Shown here piece by piece: positions 29,862 through 37,253 of a stretch of 64,000 nt of DNA (position 1 is its first letter; each line of letters starts with the position of its first letter). A model generated the notes under the pieces. That model was not told where the DNA came from and did not search any database. It worked only from the letters and a program-made list of their open reading frames with translations. The translations under genes and the position numbers were made by a program. The DNA is from Novosphingobium capsulatum NBRC 12533 (GTDB taxonomy: Bacteria > Pseudomonadota > Alphaproteobacteria > Sphingomonadales > Sphingomonadaceae), in assembly GCF_001598375.1 (NCBI RefSeq), contig NZ_BCYV01000008.1, positions 62,001 to 126,000 on the forward strand, read 5' to 3'.

Positions 29862-31004
29862 GTGCCCCGAACGACGTTTCCGGCCGGTGCCGGCGCGGAT
29901 GCCGCTGCCGGCGGGCCAGCACTGGCCGACCGCATCTATGCCGAACTCGTGCGCGGGCTCTATGCCACGCCATTGCAAGCGATCTACATGGCGGTGATCT
30001 TTGCCGCCTATCTCGCCCTGATGATCCACGACACCGGGGATCGCGTGATCATGGTGCTGGGTGGCCTGGCGGCTTGTGCCTGGACCACGCGGATCATCCT
30101 GGCGGTGCGCTTGCGTCACCGCGCCCTGACCGCCCTGCTCGACCGGCCCGCCGCGCGCCGGCTGGAACTGCTGTTCGCCGTCCCCTATGGCAGCTTTGCC
30201 GGGTTGCTCGGCCTTATCGGGGCGCGGGTGATCCACCTGGATCGTGGCGATGCGCGGGCCCTGACGATCTGCGTGCTTGTCGGGTTTTGTGCAGGCGTGG
30301 CGACCGGCGTTGGCGCCCGGCCGCGTCTTGCCTCGCTGTTCATGGCCCTGGCGATGACACCAACCCTGCTGCTCGCGCTGGCCGAGGCCCGCCCTTTGAC
30401 GATCGGGCTGGCGTTTATCGCCACGGCTTTCGTGATCGGCGGCCGACAGTCGCTGCGCATGCGCCATGACATGGTCAAGGCTGAGATCGGCCATCGGCTG
30501 GTCTCGCTCTCGCTGGCCCGGCGCGACAACCTGACCGCCCTGCCCAATCGCCTCGCCCTGCGCGAGCATTTCGAGGCCAATGCTGCCGTCATGTCTCCCC
30601 ACGGCCTCGTCGCCGTACATTATCTCGATCTCGATGGCTTCAAGCCAGTCAACGATGCCTATGGCCACGGCACTGGCGATCGCCTGCTGGAACAAGTGGC
30701 CAATCGCCTGCGCGGCGCGATCCGCAATGGCGATATCGTTGCGCGCCTGGGCGGCGATGAATTTGCCGTCGTGCAATTTGGCCTGTCACGCAGCGAAGAG
30801 GCCGGTCTTCTCGCGCAGCGCCTGCGCACCACGATCGCCGAGCCGTTCGAGGTGGATGACCATGTCATCCTGATCTCCACCTGTGTGGGCAGCGTGGTGA
30901 GCGACAATCGCGCCGATCAGCTCGATGCGCTGCTGCAGGAGGCGGACGCGCGCCTGTACCAGGCCAAGCGCGAGCGCGGCGCCAATCGCCGCCGCGTCGC
31001 CTGA
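29862..31004 (+). CDS. Membrane diguanylate cyclase (GGDEF)
   Basis: 380-aa c-di-GMP synthase. The N-terminal half (about residues 35-205) contains five or six hydrophobic helices in a MASE-like sensor (IYMAVIFAAYLALMI, GLLGLIGARVI, LTICVLVGFCAGVAT). The GGDEF domain begins RRDNLTALPNRLALREHF, with the substrate-binding segment YLDLDGFKPVNDAYGHGTGD and the active loop ARLGGDEFAVV. RNGD five residues ahead of GGDEF is an intact inhibitory I-site (RxxD), so product feedback is expected. GTG 29862 is preceded by GGAGAGAG; GTG 29847 in frame is the alternative. The adjacent BLUF gene suggests blue-light input (inference). Confidence 0.9.
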   Translation: MPRTTFPAGAGADAAAGGPALADRIYAELVRGLYATPLQAIYMAVIFAAYLALMIHDTGDRVIMVLGGLAACAWTTRIILAVRLRHRALTALLDRPAARRLELLFAVPYGSFAGLLGLIGARVIHLDRGDARALTICVLVGFCAGVATGVGARPRLASLFMALAMTPTLLLALAEARPLTIGLAFIATAFVIGGRQSLRMRHDMVKAEIGHRLVSLSLARRDNLTALPNRLALREHFEANAAVMSPHGLVAVHYLDLDGFKPVNDAYGHGTGDRLLEQVANRLRGAIRNGDIVARLGGDEFAVVQFGLSRSEEAGLLAQRLRTTIAEPFEVDDHVILISTCVGSVVSDNRADQLDALLQEADARLYQAKRERGANRRRVA

Positions 31005-31011
31005 GGCTGCG

Positions 31012-31773
31012 TCAGATCTCGCTCAATTCGGCGACCAGGTCATAGGCATCGCCACGATAATAGCTGTGGGTGATTTCGATCACCCGGCCATCGGGCAGAA
31101 ACGCCCGGCGTTCGATGAACAGGCACGGATCGCCGGCAGCGATGCCCAGTAGATCGGCCATCTCCGCCGGAAAGCCGATCGCGCGCACGCGCTGCAGCGC
31201 CCGCACCGGCCTGTGCCCAGCCTGTTGCAAGGCCGTGTAGAGCGAGTTCTCGACCGTCGCGACCGAAGGCAGGCCCCAACCCGGCACGGTGGCGCCTTCA
31301 AGCGCCATGGTCACGCCATCGGCGTAACGGATGCGCTGGAAGCGATAGACTTTCGAGCCCGGCGACAGGCCCAGCGATAGCGATTCCTCGGGCGTAACGA
31401 GGCCTTCGGAACGATCGATCCACTTGTTGCCGGGCTTGCGCCCGCGCGCCATCATGTCTTCCGAAAACGATGACAGCGCCGAAAAGCTCTTTTCCACGCG
31501 GCCGCTGCTGGCTTTCTGAAGGTTTTCCGAGACAAAGGTGCCCGCGCCCTGGCGCCTTTCCAGCAAGCCTTCTTCCACCAGGCCATCGATCGCCTTGCGG
31601 ATCGTGACGCGCGACAGCCCGTATTCCTCGCAAAGGTCGCGCTCGCTGGGCAGAGCGGCGCCGGCGGCAAGGCGACGGCTGTCTACCGCGTGACGAATAA
31701 GCTTTTGCAGCCGCATGTAGCGTGGGCCGGCTTCGTTTTCCCGAAGCGCACCAATCTGATCAACGAAGGCCAT
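31012..31773 (-). CDS. GntR/HutC family regulator (UTRA domain)
   Basis: 253-aa regulator. The N-terminal GntR winged helix has GAALPSERDLCEEYGLSRVT followed by IRKAIDGLVEEGLLERRQG and AGTFVS. The C-terminal UTRA effector domain (about 100-250) includes SLGLSPGSKVYRFQRIRYAD and IEITHSYYRGDAYDLVAEL. UTRA regulators sense small sugar phosphates or amino-acid metabolites, for example GlcNAc-6-P by NagR-type proteins. No transport or catabolic gene is next to it, so the target is not evident. It converges on the diguanylate cyclase gene with 7 bases between the stops. Confidence 0.9.
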   Translation of the reverse strand: MAFVDQIGALRENEAGPRYMRLQKLIRHAVDSRRLAAGAALPSERDLCEEYGLSRVTIRKAIDGLVEEGLLERRQGAGTFVSENLQKASSGRVEKSFSALSSFSEDMMARGRKPGNKWIDRSEGLVTPEESLSLGLSPGSKVYRFQRIRYADGVTMALEGATVPGWGLPSVATVENSLYTALQQAGHRPVRALQRVRAIGFPAEMADLLGIAAGDPCLFIERRAFLPDGRVIEITHSYYRGDAYDLVAELSEI

Positions 31774-32501
31774 GGCTCTCCTTTACGCCCAAGCACTACG
31801 CCGCCCGGGAACCGAGAACAACAGGGATTTTATCTGTATGGCAATGGTTATGGATTGAACTCACACCCAATCAAGGCGCTGGGCAAGAATCGGGACGTTG
31901 TTCGAATGCATGCCGGGGCGCGACTCTGCCGTTGGACCAGCGTGATGGCCGCATTTTTCGGTCCGATATGGAAAATTCATGTGTTTGCGTGGCTGACCCC
32001 GGATGTGTCGCTGAGCCTGCGCTTGCCTCATATCGCATATGCGCAATCGCGCCGTCATGAAGGCGATACGCAGAACCGTTACAGTTGTTATCGCGTGCCC
32101 CAATCCGCTGATTGAGCGGAGCCTGACGATCGGGCCTGCAGCGCAACCTACACATGCGCCAGCCAACCCTGTTTGCGGCAATTTCCGTTGTCGCGTCGGG
32201 ATATTCGGCAATATCGCTGGCTATCGCCAGGCCTGTGCAGCCTTATGCAAGCGCGCGGACATGCAGGCGCCGAAAGATCGTTAATGTCAGCGCAGGGATT
32301 GCTGCCGGAAAACCGGCCTCCTGCGTGCTGCAACGCGTCATGATCTGGCTATGGCCCCAGACAATGACGGTGCCAACGTGCCGTAGCGGTGGAAAACGCG
32401 CCGGCGAATGAACGCAAACCCATGGTTCTTCGTCTCTCCGCCGATTTACAGCGCGCAAATCAGGCGTTAGGCCCCACGCAGCATTTTGGAGAAACGCTAC
32501 C
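31774..32501. other. 728-bp non-coding stretch before HU gene
   Basis: No convincing gene on either strand: the open frames have no ribosome site and no recognisable sequence. Base composition is clearly less GC-rich than in the flanking genes. I looked for tRNA arms (a lone GTTCGAATG occurs near 31898 without partner stems), terminator hairpins with T tracts and long repeats, and saw none. It must hold the promoters of the divergent GntR and HU genes and has room for a small RNA. Confidence 0.45.
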
Positions 32502-32777
32502 ATGAACACTACTGAACTTGTCGATGCCGTTGCCGCCAGCCAGGGCATTGCCAAGGCCGAGGTCCGCAAGACGGTCGACGCCGTTTTCGCCGCCATCGCC
32601 GAAGCCGCTGCCAAGGGTGAGGAAATCTCGCTGAACGCGTTCGGCAAGTTCAAGGTCAAGGACGTGCCGGCCCGCGAAGGCCGCAATCCCTCGACCGGCG
32701 AACCGATCCAGATCGCGGCTTCGCGCAAGCTCAGCTTCGCGCCGGCCAAGGCTCTCAAGGACAAGCTGAACGGCTAA
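32502..32777 (+). CDS. HU family DNA-binding protein
   Basis: 91-aa histone-like protein that bends and compacts DNA as a dimer. The N-terminal helices start MNTTELVDAVAASQGIAKAE. The family signature is at GEEISLNAFGKFKVKDVPAR; the DNA-embracing arm carries REGRNPSTGEPIQIAAS with the intercalating-proline motif (RNPSTGEP). The end is KLSFAPAKALKDKLN. TTGGAGAAA precedes the ATG. Its long upstream non-coding region fits the complex regulation typical of nucleoid genes. Confidence 0.96.
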   Translation: MNTTELVDAVAASQGIAKAEVRKTVDAVFAAIAEAAAKGEEISLNAFGKFKVKDVPAREGRNPSTGEPIQIAASRKLSFAPAKALKDKLNG

Positions 32778-32815
32778 TCGCCGCTGCTGGCTTTTTCCCC
32801 TCGGAAAGGCGTTTC

Positions 32816-33094
32816 GTGGATTTCGATGACCAGATGCGCCGCTACTTCGGCGCTGCCGATTCTGCATCGGTAGCGCCAGCGGCACTGGCCGCGGGCATGG
32901 AACGCCTTTCCGTGGATTTTGGCTTGGAGCGTGATCCCGGCCGGCGCTTTGCGATGTGGGCGTTGATGCACATCCTGGGCAATGCGCCCGATCTCGACGT
33001 GGCCTTTCCCGATCCTGCCGAGCGGGACGCTGCGCGCAACTTCATGGACATGCTGGACCAGCTCCAGGCGCAGGCCCCCGCCGCCCCCGGCTGA
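32816..33094 (+). CDS. Small conserved hypothetical acidic protein
   Basis: 92-aa protein I do not recognise. GTG start with GGAAAGG seven bases upstream, 38 bases after the HU stop. It begins DFDDQMRRYFGAAD, contains a helical segment RFAMWALMHILGNAPDLDVA, and ends in an Ala/Pro/Gln tail. No signal peptide, cysteine or membrane helix. Codon use and ribosome site look genuine and the composition is protein-like. It may be cotranscribed with HU. Confidence 0.65.
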   Translation: MDFDDQMRRYFGAADSASVAPAALAAGMERLSVDFGLERDPGRRFAMWALMHILGNAPDLDVAFPDPAERDAARNFMDMLDQLQAQAPAAPG

Positions 33095-33139
33095 GGACCG
33101 ATCGCGCCGCGCAGGCTATTCCAGCTACGCCGATCAGCT

Positions 33140-33595
33140 TCACGTGATCGTGACGATCTCCACGGCTTCGGCCTTGCCACCAAAATCCACATATTCGCCC
33201 GCTTCGGCGCCCATGATCGCGCGCGCCAGCGGCGCGGAAAAGGCCAGCAGGCCTGCCGCTGGGTCGGCCTCGTCGTCGCCGACGAGCGTGACCGTCCGCT
33301 CTCGGCCGTTATGCACCAGCGTGACCGTGGAACCGAACTCCACCACGTCACCGGACGGCGCAGGCATTACCTGGGCGGTGGCCAGGCGCGTACTCCAATA
33401 GCGCAGATCGCGGCGCGCGGCCTTGAGCGCCTCTTCGTCCTGCAGCGTGGCGATCAATGCCTCCACTTCTGCCACTCTGGCGCTCAATTGCGCCAGGCCA
33501 CGCGCCGTTACCAGATTGGGCCCAGCCGGAATCGGCCGCTCGAACTTGGGTTCGAGATGCTCGTCATCACTTTCGCGGCGGAACGCAACGCTCAT
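33140..33595 (-). CDS. GreA/GreB-family transcription factor, shortened coiled coil
   Basis: 151-aa protein. The C-terminal FKBP-like domain (about 80-150: VVEFGSTVTLVHNGRERTVT, LVGDDEADPAAG, FSAPLARAIMGAEAGEYVDF) is the GreA/B RNA-polymerase-binding domain. The N-terminal coil (residues 30-75, LAQLSARVAEVEALIATLQD...) is shorter than in GreA, and the GreA tip motif with its EHGDLKENAEY acidic residues is not recognisable. It may bind polymerase without classic transcript-cleavage stimulation, like Rnk- or Gfh-type relatives (inference). ATG is preceded by CCAAGGACC. Confidence 0.82.
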   Translation of the reverse strand: MSVAFRRESDDEHLEPKFERPIPAGPNLVTARGLAQLSARVAEVEALIATLQDEEALKAARRDLRYWSTRLATAQVMPAPSGDVVEFGSTVTLVHNGRERTVTLVGDDEADPAAGLLAFSAPLARAIMGAEAGEYVDFGGKAEAVEIVTIT

Positions 33596-33608
33596 GCCTG
33601 GTCCTTGG

Positions 33609-33758
33609 TCAGCAGGGGTGGGTCTCCCCTCTTGCCCGCTTTGCGCGACAGAGCAAGAGCAGCCACCACCCCACGAGCGCAGACCAGAAAAAGCCGGCGG
33701 GCAAAAGCAGCAAGCCTTGCCCGCCGGCAGCAGGGTGAAATAGAGTTGCGAGCGTCAC
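33609..33758 (-). CDS. Possible small single-pass membrane protein
   Basis: 49-aa frame starting at GTG with AGGG four bases upstream and ending 13 bases before the GreA/B-like start, so it could be the first gene of that transcript. A single hydrophobic helix GFFWSALVGWWLLLLC is followed by a positive RAKRAR stretch, as in small inner-membrane proteins. A perfect GC-rich hairpin lies inside the frame, which is a competing explanation of the region (terminator). I rate the frame as tentative. Confidence 0.35.
   Translation of the reverse strand: MTLATLFHPAAGGQGLLLLPAGFFWSALVGWWLLLLCRAKRARGETHPC
33693..33728 (-). terminator. Perfect 12-bp hairpin with T5 on the minus strand
   Basis: GCCGGCGGGCAA (33693-33704) and TTGCCCGCCGGC (33717-33728) form a perfect stem with a 12-base loop. 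Read leftward it is followed by TTTTTCTGG, the form of an intrinsic terminator. No minus-strand gene lies upstream of it, so if real it ends an unseen leftward transcript or attenuates the GreA/B-like gene. Confidence 0.45.
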
Positions 33759-33860
33759 AATGCCCTGCGCGCACCGAAAAGGCCAGAGGGGCCAGCAAGC
33801 CATTTCTCTGCGTGAAATGCTTGGCGGCATGGCCATGCTGTTTCACAAGGATTGCCAGCC

Positions 33861-34418
33861 ATGTCACTCGCCTATGTTCTCGATGCCCCGGCCCATGCCA
33901 TTGCCCAGGCGCTGGCGGCCGATGCCAACGGCGATGTCTGGACCGGTGGAGCGGTAAACCCGGGCGGCTATGCTCCGGTGGTGGTGCGTGGCCGCGATGG
34001 CCGGCGGCGCCTGGTGCCGCGCCAATGGGGCGTGCCACCACCGCCCCGCGGGCAGCACGTGGTGACGACGGTGCGCAATGTGGAAAGCCCGTTCTGGATC
34101 GGCACTTTGCGCCATCCCGAGATGCGCTGCCTGGTGCCGGCCACGCATTTTCGCGCAGGCGGCGCACGGCGGTGGTGGCGATCGCCCGATGCGCCGATCA
34201 TGGCCTTTGCCGGCATCTGGCGCGATTCCGAAGTGCCCAGCTTTGCCATCCTGACCGTTGGTGTCGACGCGCTATCGGGCCCAGCTAATCCCCCCGCCTC
34301 CGTCCCCCTGCTGCTAACGGCGCCGCAACAGGCGCGCTGGCTGGCGCAAGGCTGGAAGGAGGTGGACACGCTGGTCCAGGCGCTTCACCCCGATCGGATC
34401 ATGCCACTGGGCGATTGA
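33861..34418 (+). CDS. SRAP (YedK/HMCES)-like protein lacking catalytic residues
   Basis: 185-aa protein with the SRAP scaffold: RLVPRQWGVPPP (family MRWGLIPPW), TTVRNVESPFWIGTLRHPEM then RCLVPATHFRAGG (family RCLVPADGFYEW), and PIMAFAGIWRD. The residues that make SRAP proteins crosslink to abasic DNA are absent: the protein begins MSLAYVLDA rather than with Cys2, the FYEW glutamate is missing, and the late IHxRMP histidine segment reads SVPLLLTAP. A catalytically dead DNA-lesion binder or a repurposed fold is likely. ATG 33861 has AGG 10 bases upstream; no upstream in-frame codon would restore Met-Cys. Confidence 0.72.
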   Translation: MSLAYVLDAPAHAIAQALAADANGDVWTGGAVNPGGYAPVVVRGRDGRRRLVPRQWGVPPPPRGQHVVTTVRNVESPFWIGTLRHPEMRCLVPATHFRAGGARRWWRSPDAPIMAFAGIWRDSEVPSFAILTVGVDALSGPANPPASVPLLLTAPQQARWLAQGWKEVDTLVQALHPDRIMPLGD

Positions 34419-34603
34419 GCGGCGGCTGCTTTTCACGAACCGTACCCAAGCCTGTCTTACGCCCCCGCCTATTTTGCACCGAATAACAGTTTTTTTTGGA
34501 AACTGATCTTGGCTTTGCGCGTTGGCGACACCATTGGAGTTTTTACGGACCGTCATGTCAAAGCGCTGCGCCACTCGCGCGGTGCGCATTTTATCGAGCG
34601 GAA

Positions 34604-35605
34604 ATGAGACAGGAATTCAATCAACACGGCGGGGTGGCGATCATCCGCGCCAAGGATTTTGCCCCCACCGAAGTCAGCCGCCCGGTGCCCCGCGTAGGCG
34701 TGGTGAGCAATCCGCGCAGCCACCGCAACAACGGCGGCTCACGCCCGACCGAACTGCCAGAGGCCGTCGTGTTCAAGCGCGAACCCTCATCGCGCAACGA
34801 ACTGGTCAGCATCATCACCCAGTTTGCCAACGAAGGCGTCGAACTCATTGTAATCGATGGCGGCGACGGCACCGTACGTGATGTCTTGAGCGTGGCGCAC
34901 ATGGTGTATCGCGGAGCATTGCCGCGCGTGGCGGTGATCCCCTCGGGCAAGACCAACGCGCTGGCGTTCGATCTGGCCTTGCCCGCGCACTGGAGCCTGG
35001 GCGACGCGATCCGGGCGCACATGGAAAACCGCGTCGCCGACCGCGCGCCGGTGCATATTCACTGGAACAACAATGCCCTGCCCGACCAGCTGGGCTTTAT
35101 CTTTGGCCTGGGCGTGTTCAGCCGCGCAACGTTGCTGGCGCAGCGCGTGCACCGCAAGGGCATGTTCAACGCCATCGCGGTGGCACTGACCGTGCTGATG
35201 GCCTTGCTGAAGAGCCTGTTCGGCGGGCCGCGCAACAGCTGGCGCCGTGGCGACATGGCGCGGGTGTCGCGCGATGGCGTGGAGATCTTTGCCGAACGCG
35301 TCTATCTCATGCTGGCCTCGACCTTGCGGCAGATGCCGGTGGGCCTGCGCCCGTTCGGTCGCATCCGCGACGGGCTCAAGTTCCTTACCGTCAAGGCCCC
35401 GCCCCGTGCCCTGCACCGCAATTTCCTGGCGGTGATCAAGGGGCGGGAATCGCCGGCATTGGAAGCAGATGGCTATATCCGCCGCGATGCGGACAAGGTC
35501 TATCTCTCGCTCGACCGGGGCTTCATCCTTGATGGCGAGCAGTTTCCCGGCGGCAATCTGATCATCAGCCGGGGCCGGCCGATCCAGTTCGTGGTTCCGG
35601 CATGA
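34604..35605 (+). CDS. Diacylglycerol kinase-family lipid kinase
   Basis: 333-aa DAGK-catalytic-domain protein. VVSNPRSHRNNGG is the N-terminal strand-loop of the family and LIVIDGGDGTVRDVL the ATP-binding GGDGT motif. The following VIPSGKTNALAFDL replaces the usual P-x-G-T-x-ND, so substrate handling may be altered. The C-terminal beta domain ends FILDGEQFPGGNLIIS, with the D-G-E segment typical of lipid kinases. Substrates in this fold include diacylglycerol, sphingoid bases and ceramide (the Caulobacter ceramide kinase CpgB is one example). ATG 34604 chosen. It overlaps the next gene by 4 bases, starting a three-gene run. Confidence 0.85.
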   Translation: MRQEFNQHGGVAIIRAKDFAPTEVSRPVPRVGVVSNPRSHRNNGGSRPTELPEAVVFKREPSSRNELVSIITQFANEGVELIVIDGGDGTVRDVLSVAHMVYRGALPRVAVIPSGKTNALAFDLALPAHWSLGDAIRAHMENRVADRAPVHIHWNNNALPDQLGFIFGLGVFSRATLLAQRVHRKGMFNAIAVALTVLMALLKSLFGGPRNSWRRGDMARVSRDGVEIFAERVYLMLASTLRQMPVGLRPFGRIRDGLKFLTVKAPPRALHRNFLAVIKGRESPALEADGYIRRDADKVYLSLDRGFILDGEQFPGGNLIISRGRPIQFVVPA

Positions 35606-36495
35606 GCCTGAACCAGGCGGTGGCGGCCAGCCTCGCACAACCGGTAAAGCCAGAGATCGTGGCGGCGGCCCGCCAGGTCTGCGCCCGGCTCGATGGCGAT
35701 GCCGTGCTGTTTTATGGATCTAACCTGCGGCGCAACGATTTGGAGGGGCTGGTTGATTTCTATGTCCTCCACCGCCGCCGGGCGCGCGGCTGGGCGGCGT
35801 TGATCTGGCCCGACGTTGGCTATCATGAAATCGGTCTTGGCGCCGTCACCGTGCGGGCCAAGGTCGCGGTCATGTCCCTGGCGCAATTTCGCCGGGCGGC
35901 GCGCGGCGAAAGCATCGATACCACGGTATGGGCGCGGTTCTGCCAGCCTGCCCGGCTGCTCGTGGCCAGCGACCGTGCCATGGCTGCTGCGGTCACCCAG
36001 GCGGTGGCCGATGCTATTGCCACGGCCGCTCGCTTTGCCCTGGCGCTTGGCCCAGGCCAAGGCCCGGCGCAAGCCTGGTGGCGGGCGCTGTTCAGCCAGA
36101 CCTATCGCGCCGAACTGCGGGTGGAACCGCCCGCCCGCAGCGACGCCATCCTCTCGGCCGATCCAGCCCACTTTGTCACGATGCTGCCGCTTGCCTGGGC
36201 CAGCCAGGGCATCCTGCTGTCTGGCAGCGATGCGGCCTGGCAACCGGAAGTACCGCAAGGACAGCGCCGCCGCTGGCAGCGCGCCTGGCGGTTGCGCCGC
36301 GCGCTGGGCAAGCCGCTCAACGCCCTGCGCCTGGTCAAGGCTGCCTTCACGTTCGAAGGTGCCGCCCGCTATGCCTTGTGGAAGATCGAACGGCATTCCG
36401 GCCTGCGTTTGGCGCTGACGCCATGGCGCGAACGCCACCCGATTCTGGCCGCACCGGGCGTGCTGTTGCGGCTATGGCAGGCGCGGCGCGCATGA
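35602..36495 (+). CDS. Tam41/Mmp37-like nucleotidyltransferase-fold protein
   Basis: 297-aa protein. VLFYGSNLRRNDLEGLVDFY matches the nucleotidyltransferase pattern G-S-x(n)-D-F seen in the mitochondrial CDP-diacylglycerol synthase Tam41 (GSG...IDFIFGV). It is followed by a VRAKVAVMSLAQFRR segment like the Tam41 KYGVVS-L motif and FCQPARLLVASDRA like its AGRLHKPV. If the resemblance is real it may make a CDP-lipid from the phospholipid produced by the adjacent kinase. The similarity is weak and comes from motifs only. It overlaps both neighbours by ATGA, so it is translationally coupled. Confidence 0.6.
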   Translation: MSLNQAVAASLAQPVKPEIVAAARQVCARLDGDAVLFYGSNLRRNDLEGLVDFYVLHRRRARGWAALIWPDVGYHEIGLGAVTVRAKVAVMSLAQFRRAARGESIDTTVWARFCQPARLLVASDRAMAAAVTQAVADAIATAARFALALGPGQGPAQAWWRALFSQTYRAELRVEPPARSDAILSADPAHFVTMLPLAWASQGILLSGSDAAWQPEVPQGQRRRWQRAWRLRRALGKPLNALRLVKAAFTFEGAARYALWKIERHSGLRLALTPWRERHPILAAPGVLLRLWQARRA

Positions 36496-37253
36496 CGGCA
36501 TTTTCCGCCCTGATCCTTGCCGGCGCGCGCGGGCCGGATGATCCTGTTGCCACCAGCGAGGGTCTCCCGGCCAAAGCGCTGGTTCCGGTGGCCGGTGCTC
36601 CAATGCTCGCGCGCGTGATCGCGGCGGTGCGCGCCGCCGGAGCCGGGCGCGTTGCGGTTGCTGCGTCTGATCCGGCCGTCGCGGCCCTGGCGCAGGAACT
36701 GGGCTGCGAACTGGTGCCGGCAGCCCAGGGCCCCAGTGAAAGCGCCGCGCGCGGCTTTGCCTTGCTGGGTGCGCCGATGCTGTTGACCACGGCCGATCAC
36801 GCGCTGTTGCAACCAGCGTGGGTTACCGATTTTCGCGCGGCGGTATCGCGCGATGCCGATGTCTCGGTGCTTTTGGCGCGGCGCGACGTCGTGGAGGCGG
36901 CCGTCCCCGAAACCCAGCGCACCTGGCTTCGCTTTGCCGACGGGCAATGGTCGGGCTGCAATCTGTTTCACTTTGCCACGCCCCGCGCCGCGGCCGCGTT
37001 TGCGCTATGGCAGGCGGTGGAGCGCAACCGCAAGCGGCCGTGGCGGATCGTCTGGCGCCTCGGCCCCCGGCTTCTGCTGCGCTATGCGCTGGGGCAGCTG
37101 TCGCTCACCGAGGCGATGGCCACTTTGGGCGAGCGGGCTGGACTGAGGGTGGAAGCGGTCGCCAGTCCCCACGGGCTGGCGGCTGTCGATGTCGACAAGC
37201 CGGCCGATCTGGTGCTGGCACGGCGGATCGCCGGCCGACTTGGCTCAGCCTAG
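36492..37253 (+). CDS. NTP transferase (GT-A / MobA-like nucleotidylyltransferase)
   Basis: 253-aa enzyme of the sugar/alditol-phosphate nucleotidylyltransferase fold. FSALILAGARG is the glycine-rich nucleotide loop and PAKALVPVAGAPMLARVIAA carries the conserved lysine of pyrophosphorylases. PMLLTTADHALL holds the metal-binding aspartate. The middle (SGCNLFHFATPRA) follows the acceptor-binding part. It would activate a phosphorylated sugar, alditol or alcohol with CTP or another NTP. Coupled by ATGA to the Tam41-like gene and meeting the flippase gene tail to tail with a 4-base overlap. Confidence 0.8.
   Translation: MTAFSALILAGARGPDDPVATSEGLPAKALVPVAGAPMLARVIAAVRAAGAGRVAVAASDPAVAALAQELGCELVPAAQGPSESAARGFALLGAPMLLTTADHALLQPAWVTDFRAAVSRDADVSVLLARRDVVEAAVPETQRTWLRFADGQWSGCNLFHFATPRAAAAFALWQAVERNRKRPWRIVWRLGPRLLLRYALGQLSLTEAMATLGERAGLRVEAVASPHGLAAVDVDKPADLVLARRIAGRLGSA

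Noticed and set aside
31890..31915. GTTCGAATG, a T-loop-like string suggesting a tRNA
   Set aside because: No pairing T-stem, acceptor stem, anticodon arm or CCA region around it.
31690..32115. Possible 141-aa gene in the gap left of HU
   Set aside because: It starts inside the GntR gene on the opposite strand, has no ribosome site and resembles nothing; the stretch is better left as non-coding.
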